Shown one piece after another: positions 46,730 to 55,272 of a stretch of DNA of 64,000 nt. The DNA comes from Paenisporosarcina antarctica (GTDB lineage: Bacteria; Bacillota; Bacilli; Bacillales_A; Planococcaceae). The DNA lies in contig NZ_CP038015.1 in the NCBI RefSeq assembly GCF_004367585.1, positions 2,672,001 through 2,736,000 of the forward strand. Direction: 5' to 3'. Under the pieces are notes generated by a model, which made no database searches, had not been told where the DNA came from, and saw nothing but the letters and a program-made list of their open reading frames with translations. The number at the start of each line of letters is the position of its first letter. Positions within the stretch are counted from its first letter, which is position 1. A program made the translations under genes and the position numbers.

Positions 46730-47239
46730 CTATTTACAGTTGTTAATACTGTTTGTTAGAACACTTGGTCCTAACTTATCTGTTTTGGAATTTGAGAGAC
46801 GCACCTGAACTTCGACATTCTTCATTTCTGCTGTAATTAAATCAAATCGTCCAGCCCAACTTGGACCATTATCCTCTGGGGTTGGATAAAGCTTAAAACG
46901 CCAACTTATTTCTTCGGGAATAGACGCAAAGCCTTCATAGCTATCGAAGTCTCCATAAGAAGATGGTTCAGGAAGATGAACAGCAAGAATACTTATATTA
47001 GTTCTTGCAAAACTTGGTGGGTTTAATTGCACTTTATAGATTAATGCTACACCTTTTGCATTCACCAGAATTTTATCAACAGATTCCAACGTTAGACTAC
47101 AGGGCTCTGAAATAGCTTCTAATAATTGTTCGCTTTCTTCGTTTATTGCCTTTACTTGTGTTGGTTTTTCCCAAGTTAGATATAACACCGTTGTTAGACT
47201 TAATAGCAATAGCAAAGATATTAATGATATTTTTTTCAT
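46730..47239 (-). CDS. Hypothetical membrane-anchored or secreted protein, 169 aa
   Basis: An N-terminal signal-anchor (KKISLISLLLLLSLTTVLYL) without a lipobox cysteine is followed by an extracellular domain of about 140 residues with two cysteines (in EPCSLTLESV and the final NNCK) that could form a disulfide. ALIYKVQLNPPSFARTNIS suggests beta structure. No family is recognised. The 5' region before 47239 has weak ribosome signals (AGGTAGGTG). Its right neighbour is the zinc-ribbon gene, same strand, 230 nt away. Confidence 0.6.
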   Translation of the reverse strand: MKKISLISLLLLLSLTTVLYLTWEKPTQVKAINEESEQLLEAISEPCSLTLESVDKILVNAKGVALIYKVQLNPPSFARTNISILAVHLPEPSSYGDFDSYEGFASIPEEISWRFKLYPTPEDNGPSWAGRFDLITAEMKNVEVQVRLSNSKTDKLGPSVLTNSINNCK

Positions 47240-47346
47240 CTAATCACCTACCTAATTTAAGGTAGTATTTCCATGTGATAAGACAATATTCTTATTCAAA
47301 TAAATAGTTAAACAAGCGACTGAATAATCCGTCCGTAAAACCTCAG

Positions 47347-47453
47347 TAGGTTGACATAACACCCGTTCACGGAAGTAGGTAACTCATTACTCAATAAGAA
47401 AAGCTGTCCTGTAAAGTCAGCCGATTCTTCAACTAAAGGGCAGTTAGTTGAAG
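47347..47453. repeat. Family C repeat, copy 2
   Basis: Starts with GGTTGACATAACACC..GGAAGTAGG and ends with the hairpin TTCAACTAA..TTAGTTGAA at 47428-47453. Related text is at 48396-48428 and 58711-58745. Confidence 0.55.
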
Positions 47454-47471
47454 TAAAGTATTGTAGTTTAT

Positions 47472-47762
47472 TTATTCTTTAAATGATAACCCTTCTTCTT
47501 CTAATGAGGTTCTCATATTAGGTAAGGAAGCTGGTCCAATACCATGAATTTTTAAAATTTCTTTTTCAGTGAACTTTGATAGTTCTTTCAAAGTGTCGAT
47601 CCCTTCGTGAACCAATGCATTTCTTGCAGGTGAACTGAGTTTCGAAAGGAAGCCACTTTTAGGCTTATTCTCTTTATCACAGGTAGGACAACTTGGACAC
47701 TCACTACTTTTGTAATACTTATGTCCCTTTTCACAAACTCTTAAACTTTTTTCTACTGTCAA
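47472..47762 (-). CDS. Zinc-ribbon protein with RNA polymerase alpha-CTD-like domain
   Basis: This is a 96-aa protein. The N-terminal part has a possible zinc site (VCEKGHKYYKSSECPSCPTC), and the C-terminal part SPARNALVHEGIDTLKELSK..IHGIGPASLPNMRTSLEE is a helix-hairpin-helix domain of the RNA polymerase alpha C-terminal type. It could touch DNA or a polymerase. TTG 47762 is chosen as start since GGAGG lies 7 nt upstream; the frame is open to 47786. The gene stands alone, 53 nt downstream of the SRPBCC gene on the same strand. Confidence 0.75.
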   Translation of the reverse strand: MTVEKSLRVCEKGHKYYKSSECPSCPTCDKENKPKSGFLSKLSSPARNALVHEGIDTLKELSKFTEKEILKIHGIGPASLPNMRTSLEEEGLSFKE

Positions 47763-47815
47763 AATAATTCCTCCAAACATTAACATTTCAATTTCATTAT
47801 AAATCCTAACATTTT

Positions 47816-48265
47816 TCAGGAACGTTCTATCATACGAATGTCTAGCTGTTCAAGCACAAACGGCCATGCCTGTTCATGCTGGTCCTTTGATTCCTCATCT
47901 GGAAACCCTGCGTGTGTGAGACGTATTTGGGTGCCATTGCCGCATTGTTCAAGTTCAACTGTAACAACGGTCTCAGCTCCCTTTGTTCCCCTGGCACCAG
48001 TTACCCACGTCATTTCGACGAGACGGTCTTGCTCAAGCCTCAGAAATCGTCCGTAATGAGGATGACGTGTATCTTCAAATTCAGTTTCAAAAAAGAAGGC
48101 TGTGTTAATTTCTCCCTCCATTAACACAGTTCCAGGAGCTGCAAACCATTGATCGAATTGCTTCGTCCACGCTTGGAACAGTACATCGGGCGGTGCATCC
48201 ATCAGTCGCTCAACCATCAAATTAAACGGCCTTGTTGAAAGGTCAGGTATAATACTTGGCTTCAT
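47816..48265 (-). CDS. SRPBCC (AHA1/START-like) domain protein
   Basis: This 149-aa protein of the activator-of-Hsp90-ATPase-like SRPBCC family has [20 protein letters not shown] at the start, [39 protein letters not shown] and [15 protein letters not shown], the usual helix-grip pattern. Family members bind small hydrophobic ligands. The role here is unknown. ATG 48265 is preferred because GGGGGAC lies just upstream; two earlier in-frame ATGs (48286, 48280) lack a ribosome site. Confidence 0.85.
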   Translation of the reverse strand: MKPSIIPDLSTRPFNLMVERLMDAPPDVLFQAWTKQFDQWFAAPGTVLMEGEINTAFFFETEFEDTRHPHYGRFLRLEQDRLVEMTWVTGARGTKGAETVVTVELEQCGNGTQIRLTHAGFPDEESKDQHEQAWPFVLEQLDIRMIERS

Positions 48266-48395
48266 TATTATGTCCCCCATCTCCATTTTGGATTGAATTG
48301 TATCATCAATAACTTATATTACACTGTATATTTCATTATCCAGCCGAAACACAATCGATTCAATTCCTCGACCGGGAGTATCTCGTATACACCGC

Positions 48396-48428
48396 AAGTT
48401 GACATAACCCCACGACTAGGAAGTATTA
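48396..48428. repeat. Family C motif, copy 3
   Basis: AAGTTGACATAACCCC then ACGACTAGGAAGTATT, matching 47347-47380 and 58711-58745 with a few differences. Confidence 0.5.
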
Positions 48429-48431
48429 GAC

Positions 48432-49691
48432 TTATAAAGGTAAATCAGATGACTCTGGAACAACTACAGGCTCACCTGCTTTTAATAATACTTGGTTTCT
48501 TCCTAATAAAATGCCAAGTAGTAATATAAGCATTCCCGTACCCAATAGGATCCACTCAACTTTTACGACATCTGCCATAGGCCCGAAAATGAGCATTCCT
48601 ATCGGCATCATAGATGTAGCAATCATTCCAAATACACCAAATACTCTACCTAAGTAATCACCCTCGACTCGTTCTTGGATTAATACCATCGTCGGAGTAT
48701 TGAAGAATGGCACTGACACTCCGAATATCGCCATGAAGAGTAAATAAGCCCAGAATAGTGGGATAATCCCTAATCCAATCGTACAAATCCCCATTATTAT
48801 AGTGGCAAGTGTCATCGTGTGCACCTTGTTTGAATAGCCTCCCCACGAAGCTATAACACCTCCCCCTACCATCATTCCAATTGAAAAGGCTATTTCAATT
48901 GCAGTTAATCGCCATACTTCATCACCAAAGCTCCTAACTACTTGTAATGGAGTTAAAAATGCAGCCGGTGCCATCAAAACAAAAAATAATGCGAAAAACA
49001 AAAAGAATTTTTTCAAAAAAGCATGGTTATTAATATACGATAGACCTGCTTTAAAATCGCTAAAATAGCTTGTTGTTTGTATCTCAGATGCCTTTGCATG
49101 TACCTTAATTTTTAAAAACACGAGCAAAGTGACGATTGCTATAGCAGCAGTGACCACATCGATAAAGAAAATGATTTCTAAGGTAGCCATCGTCAGCAAT
49201 GCCGCACTCACCATAGGAGATACGAACATAATAATTGCCTGAATGCTTCCATTAATTCCGCTTACCCGCGTCAGTTTATCCTCTGGAACAATTTGCGGTA
49301 AAATGGCCCCTACTGCTGGACCTTGAATTCCTGTTCCAATCGCTCTAACAGCTGCCATAGCAAATAGTAACCAAATAGCCTCATATCCCATTAGGAAGAC
49401 AATGGCCATTATGAGTGTTGCAACAGCAATCAGTCCATCCGATAAGATAATGAGTACCTTTCGATTGTATCGATCTGCCCATACGCCACCAAATGGAGAT
49501 AATATAAATGTAGGGACGAACCCACATAATATAAACAGTGCCATCATCATTCCTGATTGTGTAGTAAGTGTTATATGCCACATAATCGCATATTGGACAA
49601 GTGAGGATCCAAAAAGTGATATCGTTTGGCTACTTAAAAAGATAATAATATTCTTTTTCCAATTATCGAATTCCGAATTCATCTTCTTCAC
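48432..49691 (-). CDS. MFS efflux transporter, Mef-like (macrolide-inducible)
   Basis: This 419-aa drug:proton antiporter has about 12 membrane segments. The N-terminal half has SSQTISLFGSSLVQYAIMWH, the loop GGVWADRYNRKVLIILSD typical of MFS exporters, and RAIGTGIQGPAVGAILPQIV like the MFS_3/Mef family. The C-terminal half is also complete (YLGRVFGVFGMIATSMMPIG). A 15-codon leader reading MTASMRLR and a terminator lie upstream, the layout that controls mef macrolide efflux genes, so macrolide export is likely. The start may be GTG 49691 or ATG 49682. Confidence 0.85.
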   Translation of the reverse strand: MKKMNSEFDNWKKNIIIFLSSQTISLFGSSLVQYAIMWHITLTTQSGMMMALFILCGFVPTFILSPFGGVWADRYNRKVLIILSDGLIAVATLIMAIVFLMGYEAIWLLFAMAAVRAIGTGIQGPAVGAILPQIVPEDKLTRVSGINGSIQAIIMFVSPMVSAALLTMATLEIIFFIDVVTAAIAIVTLLVFLKIKVHAKASEIQTTSYFSDFKAGLSYINNHAFLKKFFLFFALFFVLMAPAAFLTPLQVVRSFGDEVWRLTAIEIAFSIGMMVGGGVIASWGGYSNKVHTMTLATIIMGICTIGLGIIPLFWAYLLFMAIFGVSVPFFNTPTMVLIQERVEGDYLGRVFGVFGMIATSMMPIGMLIFGPMADVVKVEWILLGTGMLILLLGILLGRNQVLLKAGEPVVVPESSDLPL

Positions 49692-49785
49692 GACCTTTTC
49701 TGTATATTTCTTGCGTAAAAAGTAAATGGTTAAGTTCTTTTTGCTCTATCGAAAAAGATTAGCTACATTATTATTTTTAGACAAC

Positions 49786-49819
49786 AAAAAAAGAGGGTAG
49801 ATTCACCCTCTTTTTTTCG
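49786..49819 (-). terminator. Attenuator terminator in mef-like leader
   Basis: AGAGGGT and ACCCTCT flank GAATCT, with A-rich sequence before and seven T after on the minus strand. It lies between the leader peptide and the transporter start, so reading through it would be required for expression. Confidence 0.85.
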
Positions 49820-49899
49820 ATAACTGTAAAATAAAGTTTTCCTAAAAAAGACAGACTAATCCCATTTGCTCCACACTTAGGTAGAGGCATTGACCATAT

Positions 49900-49947
49900 T
49901 CAATTACGGTTCAAAGTTTGGATTCTAAGTCTCATAGATGCTGTCAA
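49900..49947 (-). CDS. Leader peptide MTASMRLRIQTLNRN (macrolide attenuation)
   Basis: This 15-codon ORF starts at TTG 49947 with GGAGG 8 nt upstream. The first eight residues, MTASMRLR, equal the leader peptide reported upstream of mef-type macrolide efflux genes, in which erythromycin stalls the ribosome. In the same transcript GACT..AATCC inside the ORF can pair with GGATTAGTC downstream, and GTTTTCCT near the ribosome site can pair with AGGAAAAC, so stalling should change folding ahead of the terminator at 49786-49819. Confidence 0.85.
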   Translation of the reverse strand: MTASMRLRIQTLNRN

Positions 49948-49979
49948 AAGGAAAACCTCCATTTCTTTAAGTGAATTTC

Positions 49980-50008
49980 ATTTTATCATAGCTTTTTTCG
50001 GTATTCAA
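49980..50008 (-). promoter_or_regulatory. Promoter of mef-like leader
   Basis: TTGAAT and TAAAAT on the minus strand with a 17-nt spacer, about 33 nt before the leader start codon. TATGAT overlaps as an alternative -10. Confidence 0.65.
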
Positions 50009-50237
50009 TAATAGTCTATAAGTTATTATGAGCCTTAATAGGCAGCTTGTTTTATTAACTTAAAGCCTCTATTTTAGGCGTAGCAACTATCTTTATTCTT
50101 CTTGTAATTCTCTTGCTGTGAAGTAATAAGAAAAAGTCATAAACCATTGAGAAGAAGTTTATTGACAAGTATATTAAACAGAGTAGTCTAGACCAATAGA
50201 TTATCATATTACTAAATTAAATATTGGGGGAGATTTT

Positions 50238-50675
50238 GTGTATGGATTTGATTCGACGTTCTGGTTAAAGTTACTTCACTTACTTCTCATTCTTACCGTT
50301 TATTTCGTGTTAATGATTTCATTTAATGCCATCATGCGAAGGTGGTTAGGAGTTGAGAAACGAAAAGCATTTTCTCATAACCATGTAAATGATAAACACA
50401 AGAAAATCGATTGGAGTATTAGGTGGTTTTTTATTGCCATGATGGTAATAGGAGGTTTTATTAATGTGACAAGGATCCCTCGGGAACCCTATTTGTTGTT
50501 GCAACCATGGTTTTTGTTGGTTGTGCTTATATTTGTCACTGAAACCGTAAGAGCAGTCATGGAAAAGGGATATGCAAAGAATCCAAACGCCTACGTTTTT
50601 ACTGTCTATCAATTAATTTTCACACTGATACTGCTTATTTTATTATATACGACTGATTTTTTTGGTATCTTATAG
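50238..50675 (+). CDS. DUF4181-like membrane protein
   Basis: This 145-aa protein has four hydrophobic segments (LLHLLLILTVYFVLMISF, WFFIAMMVIGGFI, FLLVVLIFVTETVRA, LIFTLILLILLY) and a positively charged loop RRWLGVEKRKAFSHNHVN, the pattern of the uncharacterised DUF4181 family of Bacillales. The GTG start follows GGGGGAG by 5 nt. Function is unknown. It is transcribed away from the transporter gene. Confidence 0.75.
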   Translation: MYGFDSTFWLKLLHLLLILTVYFVLMISFNAIMRRWLGVEKRKAFSHNHVNDKHKKIDWSIRWFFIAMMVIGGFINVTRIPREPYLLLQPWFLLVVLIFVTETVRAVMEKGYAKNPNAYVFTVYQLIFTLILLILLYTTDFFGIL

Positions 50676-50759
50676 CCAAGAGTTACAATTCTTTAATCTG
50701 AAGTTCCCAAGGTTTAAATCAGTTGAAATTTCCAGGCTCGTTTCCTCTTCTCATGCATA

Positions 50760-51040
50760 TTAAATATGTTTCAATTCTTCTATTAAAAGTTGTTCAATTT
50801 TTACCGTATCCTCTGGATGAAAAACATGGCCGGACTTCTCCATCCAAATTACCTGTTTTCCCATCACTGCGTCTAATTGAGTAGAGTATGATTGTATTAA
50901 CTCACCAAATACATGGATATCTTTTGCCCCATGAATGAAAGTTACAGGTATAGCTATCTTTTTTATTGTTTCTGCAAAATTAATCTTTTGTATTTCTTTA
51001 ATAAAATCATCTGAATATATGAGTTTAAACCCTTTTTGAA
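50760..51040 (-). pseudogene. Alpha/beta hydrolase, C-terminal fragment (split by IS)
   Basis: The minus strand reads VQKGFKLIYSDDFIKEIQ, then IPVTFIHGAKDIHVFGELI and MEKSGHVFHPEDTVKI to a stop, the C-terminal part of a prolyl-aminopeptidase-like hydrolase with the catalytic-type Asp (AKDIHV) and His (SGHVFHP). It continues the N-terminal fragment at 52829-53537, from which it is separated by an IS200/IS605 element. Confidence 0.85.
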
Positions 51041-51250
51041 CTACTCGTGATTGAAATCACGAGATTCCTAAGTTATCCAACCTAATGGTCGGAAATTTAT
51101 TAGGCTATCCCCGCAGTCCCTGCGGTTAAGATACGAATTGCTTCGTTTCGAAGATTAAGTCCTGCGTTAATATCTCTGTCATGATGACTATTACATGTCG
51201 GACAATCCCATTCACGCAAAGCGAGATTCTTAACGGCTTTGTGTTGATGG
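51041..51250 (-). ncRNA. Probable TnpB omega RNA / right end of IS
   Basis: TnpB nucleases of IS200/IS605 elements use an RNA made from the 3' end of tnpB and the right end of the element, with the guide from the flanking DNA. Here the right end has the hairpin CTCGTGATTTCAATCACGAG (51044-51063). The guide would begin in TAGTTCAAAAAGGG of the interrupted hydrolase gene. Boundaries are inferred. Confidence 0.5.
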
Positions 51251-52251
51251 CCACAAGTTGAGCATAGTTGGCTGGACGCATAGTTTTTGGCGACGACAAC
51301 AACTGTCTTGCCGTACCATTCCGCTTTGTATTCGAGCATCGTTCGGAACGCTGACCAACTGACTTCACTAATGGCTTTTGACAGGTTGCGGTTTTTGAGC
51401 ATGTTGGACACTTGTAAATCTTCAATCCCGATAATGTCGTGGTTTTTGACAATCACGGACGATATTTTATGCAAGTAGTCCATTCTACTGTTTGTGATTC
51501 GCTCATGAATGCGGGCAACTTTGACTTTCTGCTTCTGATAATTCCTACATTCATACAACATCTGTTTTCGATTGATTGCGATTCGCATTTTTCGTGACAA
51601 AATCCGCTGTTCTTTGCCTAGTTTCTTTTCCATCTTGTGGAAGTATTTCGGGTTCTTGTAGACTGTCCCATCTGAAAGGATGGCGAAGTCCTTCAACCCA
51701 ACGTCGACGCCAATAGTAGATCCTGTTTCTGGATATTCTTGAATGTCATCCTCTGCTAGTAATGATACGAAGTATTTGCCACTAGTTTTACGTGAAATCG
51801 TGGCACTAATGATTCTGCCGTTGACCTCTTGACTCTTGGCAAACTTCACAAGTCCTAGCTTCGGGAGCTTCACTTGATTCCCGGCAATAGCGATATTCCC
51901 GTTCGTCTGCTTTGTGGTGTACGATTGGGCGGGATTCTTCTTTGACTTGAAGCGTGGTGAATTGTTCTGTTTTTTGAAGAAGCGCTTGAATGAATCGTCC
52001 AAGTTCTTCAACGCAGATTGGAGCGAGATACTGTCCACTTCTTTGAGCCAGTCGATTTCTTTTTTTAGTTGGGTCAATTGGGATGAACAGGAATTGTAGG
52101 TCAATCCTTTGCCTGTTTCTTTGAAGGCTGTATTCCATTTATTCAAAAAGTGGTTGAAGACAAATCGACTGCAACCGATAGTTTTCGCAATCAGTATTTC
52201 TTGTTCTTGATTTGGGTACATGCGATACTTATAGGCTTTGTGTCGAATCAT
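51100..52251 (-). CDS. tnpB: TnpB RNA-guided nuclease (IS605 OrfB)
   Basis: This 383-aa Cas12-ancestor nuclease begins MIRHKAYKYRMYPNQEQE. The RuvC catalytic residues are present: Asp in IGVDVGLKDFAILSDG, Glu in IIGIEDLQVSNM and Asp in SHHDRDINAGLNLRNEA. A zinc finger CSTCGHQHK..CPTC lies before the last one. It cuts DNA at sites matching its omega RNA guide and helps the element stay in place. ATG 52251 is the real start, 5 nt beyond the tnpA stop; the frame is open further upstream within tnpA. It looks intact. Confidence 0.95.
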   Translation of the reverse strand: MIRHKAYKYRMYPNQEQEILIAKTIGCSRFVFNHFLNKWNTAFKETGKGLTYNSCSSQLTQLKKEIDWLKEVDSISLQSALKNLDDSFKRFFKKQNNSPRFKSKKNPAQSYTTKQTNGNIAIAGNQVKLPKLGLVKFAKSQEVNGRIISATISRKTSGKYFVSLLAEDDIQEYPETGSTIGVDVGLKDFAILSDGTVYKNPKYFHKMEKKLGKEQRILSRKMRIAINRKQMLYECRNYQKQKVKVARIHERITNSRMDYLHKISSVIVKNHDIIGIEDLQVSNMLKNRNLSKAISEVSWSAFRTMLEYKAEWYGKTVVVVAKNYASSQLCSTCGHQHKAVKNLALREWDCPTCNSHHDRDINAGLNLRNEAIRILTAGTAGIA

Positions 52252-52256
52252 TGTCT

Positions 52257-52658
52257 TCACCTCACTTTCTGATTTTGGATATAGTGTCGAATTTGTTCTT
52301 CTGTTTGTTCGCTGACTGTTGCCACAAAATAGGAAGGATTCCAAAGATGACCACCCCACAATTGCTTTTTGAGTTGTGGAAATTCTTTGAAGATTAGTCT
52401 TGCTGAAACACCCTTCAACGCTTTGATCATGCTCGGAATGGAATGTTGTGGTGTGCAATCGACTAAGAGATGTATGTGGTCCAGATCACTCTCAATTTCA
52501 GCTAAAGTGAAATCGTTGTCTGTGGCAATTTGTTGTAGAATCTCTTTTAGACGTTTGTCTACATCGCCACTCAATAATTGGTGACGATATTTAACGCACC
52601 AAACTATGTGATATTGGATGGCATAGACATACCCTCTGCCGTGCTTTACTTCTGACAT
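52257..52658 (-). CDS. tnpA: TnpA Y1 transposase (IS200/IS605)
   Basis: This 133-aa HUH single-strand transposase has the metal-binding DLDHIHLLVDC and the catalytic tyrosine in EEQIRHYIQNQ, as well as the conserved HIVWCVKYRHQLL start and LWGGHLWNPSYFVATV. Length is normal. It cuts and joins single-stranded element ends at subterminal hairpins. It is upstream of and nearly abuts tnpB. Confidence 0.96.
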   Translation of the reverse strand: MSEVKHGRGYVYAIQYHIVWCVKYRHQLLSGDVDKRLKEILQQIATDNDFTLAEIESDLDHIHLLVDCTPQHSIPSMIKALKGVSARLIFKEFPQLKKQLWGGHLWNPSYFVATVSEQTEEQIRHYIQNQKVR

Positions 52659-52828
52659 GCACTATCACCTCTAATTAATAGTAACATATGTGAAATTATT
52701 TTTATATTTATAGCCTTTAAAATAAGGGTTATAGTCATTTTTAATTTCAACATATGTCGTACAATTTACATGTCCAAAGACATACCTTGACCGATGCCGA
52801 TTCATCTCACGACTAAAGTCACGAGTAT

Positions 52829-53537
52829 TCTCGGCAGAAGGCATAAACTAGGTCCTTTTATTAATTCATCGGAATGGATAATGGTTCCAAATCTTTGCTG
52901 CCATTTGCGTAAGACACCCCACTGTTTAAAGTTTTTATTAAATGGTGGTTCCCCTACGGAATTTAATTCATGCATTGCTTTTTTATTATTTCGAATTTTG
53001 GCTTCTTTCTTGGTCCATAACAGTCCTAATCGATCATTTTCTGTCCAACTTACTATTTGTGATAAGCCAATATACGAATAAAATTTCTCTGGATTCTCAC
53101 TTACTGTCTTCAACCCTATTAGAGATCCCCATGAATGTCCCGCTAAGAAAATCTTTTCCTTATTAAATCGCTTTATTAAATAGTCCGTTAATTCACCGGT
53201 ATCTGAAACAAATTGGCTGAAGGTCATGGAATGCTTTGGAATAGATTTATGATAAGACTTCCCCTGTACCCCTCTGATCCCAAAAAACAACAATAAAGTG
53301 CTTTACAAGTTCCTTTGTATTCGTAACAATCGTATAGTTACTCCCTCTACTCGATACACCCGGTAATGGTAACGATGGCCCCCCGTGTAAAAATAAGAGT
53401 ATAGGTTTAGCAGAATCTTCTCCCTGAATAAGTATTGATTGGTTAATACCACCAATCTTAATAGAGTTAATTTCGCTTATTCCATTTTCAGTACTAATAA
53501 AATCCGATTTTTTTGAAGCCACAAAACCCACTTCCAT
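52829..53537 (-). pseudogene. Alpha/beta hydrolase, N-terminal part, frameshifted
   Basis: One frame (53537 to about 53260) reads IKIGGINQSILIQGED, ILLFLHGGPSLPLPG and HFIVVFWDQRGTG. A second frame continues KSYHKSIPKHSMT, FLAGHSWGSLIG (nucleophile Ser) and GTIIHSDELIKGPSLCLLPR. The shift is explained by one extra G in the G-run at 53261-53264. The gene is then cut by the IS. Upstream, hydrophobic text in another frame (VLTFMIVCIGIIN) may be the lost membrane anchor, so at least two independent lesions exist. Confidence 0.85.
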
Positions 53538-53635
53538 TCTTTTTGTATGTACTTATTAATGATCCCGATACAAACAATCATGAAGGTTAAAACATGCGTT
53601 TTTTTCTTTCCTGGGGACTTTTTCAAAATTTATTT

Positions 53636-53880
53636 GTCTCGACTAGCTACACTCACAACTTTTTCTCCTTTTATAAGTTCCGCAATAGAATAATACCGGG
53701 CACCAGGGTTATTAGCCGGTGGTTTGGGAAGATGCTTCAAATGAATTACATCTTTACTAGAAAGGTTATAGAAACGATAATCTTCTCCTTGACGGGGGAA
53801 TCCAAAGCCTTAAACACGACCTGAGATATATTCTTTAATTCTAGTGGCGAAATCTATCTGAATTATAGAAAATCACTTGT
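53636..53880 (-). pseudogene. Possible decayed gene fragment
   Basis: A minus-strand frame reads FATRIKEYISGRV, a TAA, then GFGFPRQGEDYRFYNL, DVIHLKHLPKPPANNPGAR and YYSIAELIKGEKVVSVASRD before a stop. It looks protein-like but has an in-frame stop and no start. I do not recognise the family. Confidence 0.35.
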
Positions 53881-54029
53881 TTTATAGAACAGAGCCAAAC
53901 TATGCCTTAGGAAACTGTCCCATTTGATAAGAACTCGCTCAATACTTCATGTTTCATCACGAACAAAAATTCTTCATACAGTGAGTGTATAATCTGATTT
54001 TCTTCATACTGGTACCTTAGATTAAACTT

Positions 54030-54737
54030 CTAAACAGTCATTTTCCAACTTGATAATGCTAACCATTTTTCCTGTTCCTTAAAATTGGGACTCATCTTCC
54101 CAACAAGACGCCAGAAGGAACGATCGTGATTTAGATGGACCATATGGCACATTTCATGTACAACGACATAGTCAATCACCTCAAGTGGCGCCATTGCCAG
54201 CCTCCAATTGAATGTTAATTGCAGTTGTGAATCACAGGTTCCCCAGTTTGCTTTACTATCAGTTATACGAATAGAACGCGGCTTTACCTTAAAATTGCTT
54301 TGGTGGTTTCTGACACTCTTCTCTACCAATGCTTTACAGCGTTGATAATAAAATCGTTTTAAAGCTTGTTTAATTTTTTCATCCTCAAGTTGTTTCACGA
54401 ATATATGTAATATACCCGCTTCAAAAACGACATGGTCTTGTTTAATCGTACAGTCTTGAGAAATCTGAATCGGATATGTTTTCCCTAAATAGAGAAAGGT
54501 TTCACCATGATGATAGTCCCTCTCCTTTGGCCCAAGCATTCTTTCTTTCATTTCCTTTGTTTTTTGTTGAATTTGATTCCAATTTTGCTCGATTAATTGA
54601 ATCACTATTTCATCGGATGTCCATTTAGGAGCCTGGACTTCCATATATCCATAGGCATCTATCTGAATACCCATGGATGCCCGCTTTTTGTAATTGATCT
54701 CAAATTGTATGGTTTCACCTAAGTATGTATGTCTCAT
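54030..54737 (-). CDS. YgjP-like M48-type metallopeptidase domain protein
   Basis: This 235-aa protein of the YgjP/SprT-like family has the zinc-binding helix VVHEMCHMVHLNHDRSFW (HExxH) and the preceding WGTCDSQLQLTFNWRLAMAP, both diagnostic. The N-terminal half (FLYLGKTYPIQIS, PKWTSDEIVIQLIEQN) matches the same family. Members are predicted zinc metallohydrolases with unclear substrates. It is a single gene; ATG 54737 is the first methionine and fits family length. Confidence 0.9.
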   Translation of the reverse strand: MRHTYLGETIQFEINYKKRASMGIQIDAYGYMEVQAPKWTSDEIVIQLIEQNWNQIQQKTKEMKERMLGPKERDYHHGETFLYLGKTYPIQISQDCTIKQDHVVFEAGILHIFVKQLEDEKIKQALKRFYYQRCKALVEKSVRNHQSNFKVKPRSIRITDSKANWGTCDSQLQLTFNWRLAMAPLEVIDYVVVHEMCHMVHLNHDRSFWRLVGKMSPNFKEQEKWLALSSWKMTV

Positions 54738-55272
54738 TTAATCACCTGTAGTAGCGGTTCATTCGCTTATCCTCGTATTTTATAGTTTATCTTTTAATTA
54801 TAAGCCATTCATTCTGGTTTTCATTTTCTACGACTACTCATTCAGTATCAAAAACTTCTAGACGGTGAAACTTGTCATAGGCACACAGATTTCTCCTATT
54901 CGTATTTACCTTATCAATATAACATATGACAATCTTAAGACTCATTTAGTAATAAATTACCACCCTAAAAGCACCACTGTTTATTCTTCCTTTATGATGA
55001 AACTGTTTGCTTTAATCAATCTATTTCACTCAGGTACCTCATAATTATTTGGTTTATCGTTAACAGATGTTTAAAATAATCAAGCCATTTAATCTTCTTC
55101 TATTAAAACTAGAGCCATACTAAATTAGACTATGTAGAAAAGGAAATTAAAGTTTTTTAAATACAAATATGGTAGAAACTAATCTTGTTTAATTCGGATT
55201 TCGAATCTTTAAGTAAACCATATAATAGGATGTTTATAGTCTGGCTGATAAAACAGATGGCATGCTAGCAAC
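54738..55272. other. Intergenic, no gene recognised
   Basis: AT-rich sequence with no convincing frames, promoters or hairpins. The YgjP-like gene's promoter should lie at its left end. Confidence 0.4.

Larger units (their letters stand above)
51041..52828 (-). mobile_element. IS200/IS605-family insertion sequence
   Basis: This element of about 1.79 kb carries tnpA then tnpB in the same direction. Similar subterminal hairpins close both ends: 51044-51063 (right end) and 52806-52825 (left end, CTCGTGACTTTAGTCGTGAG). It is inserted in an alpha/beta hydrolase gene whose two halves can be read on either side. Both proteins look intact, so the element may be mobile. Exact ends and target tetranucleotide need comparison with an empty site. 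Confidence 0.88.

Noticed and set aside
51041..52828. Family A elements as REP-like sequences mobilised by the local TnpA
   Set aside because: IS end hairpins (CTCGTGA..TCACGAG) share no sequence with family A hairpins, and TnpA is a standard IS200/IS605 enzyme, so no link is visible.
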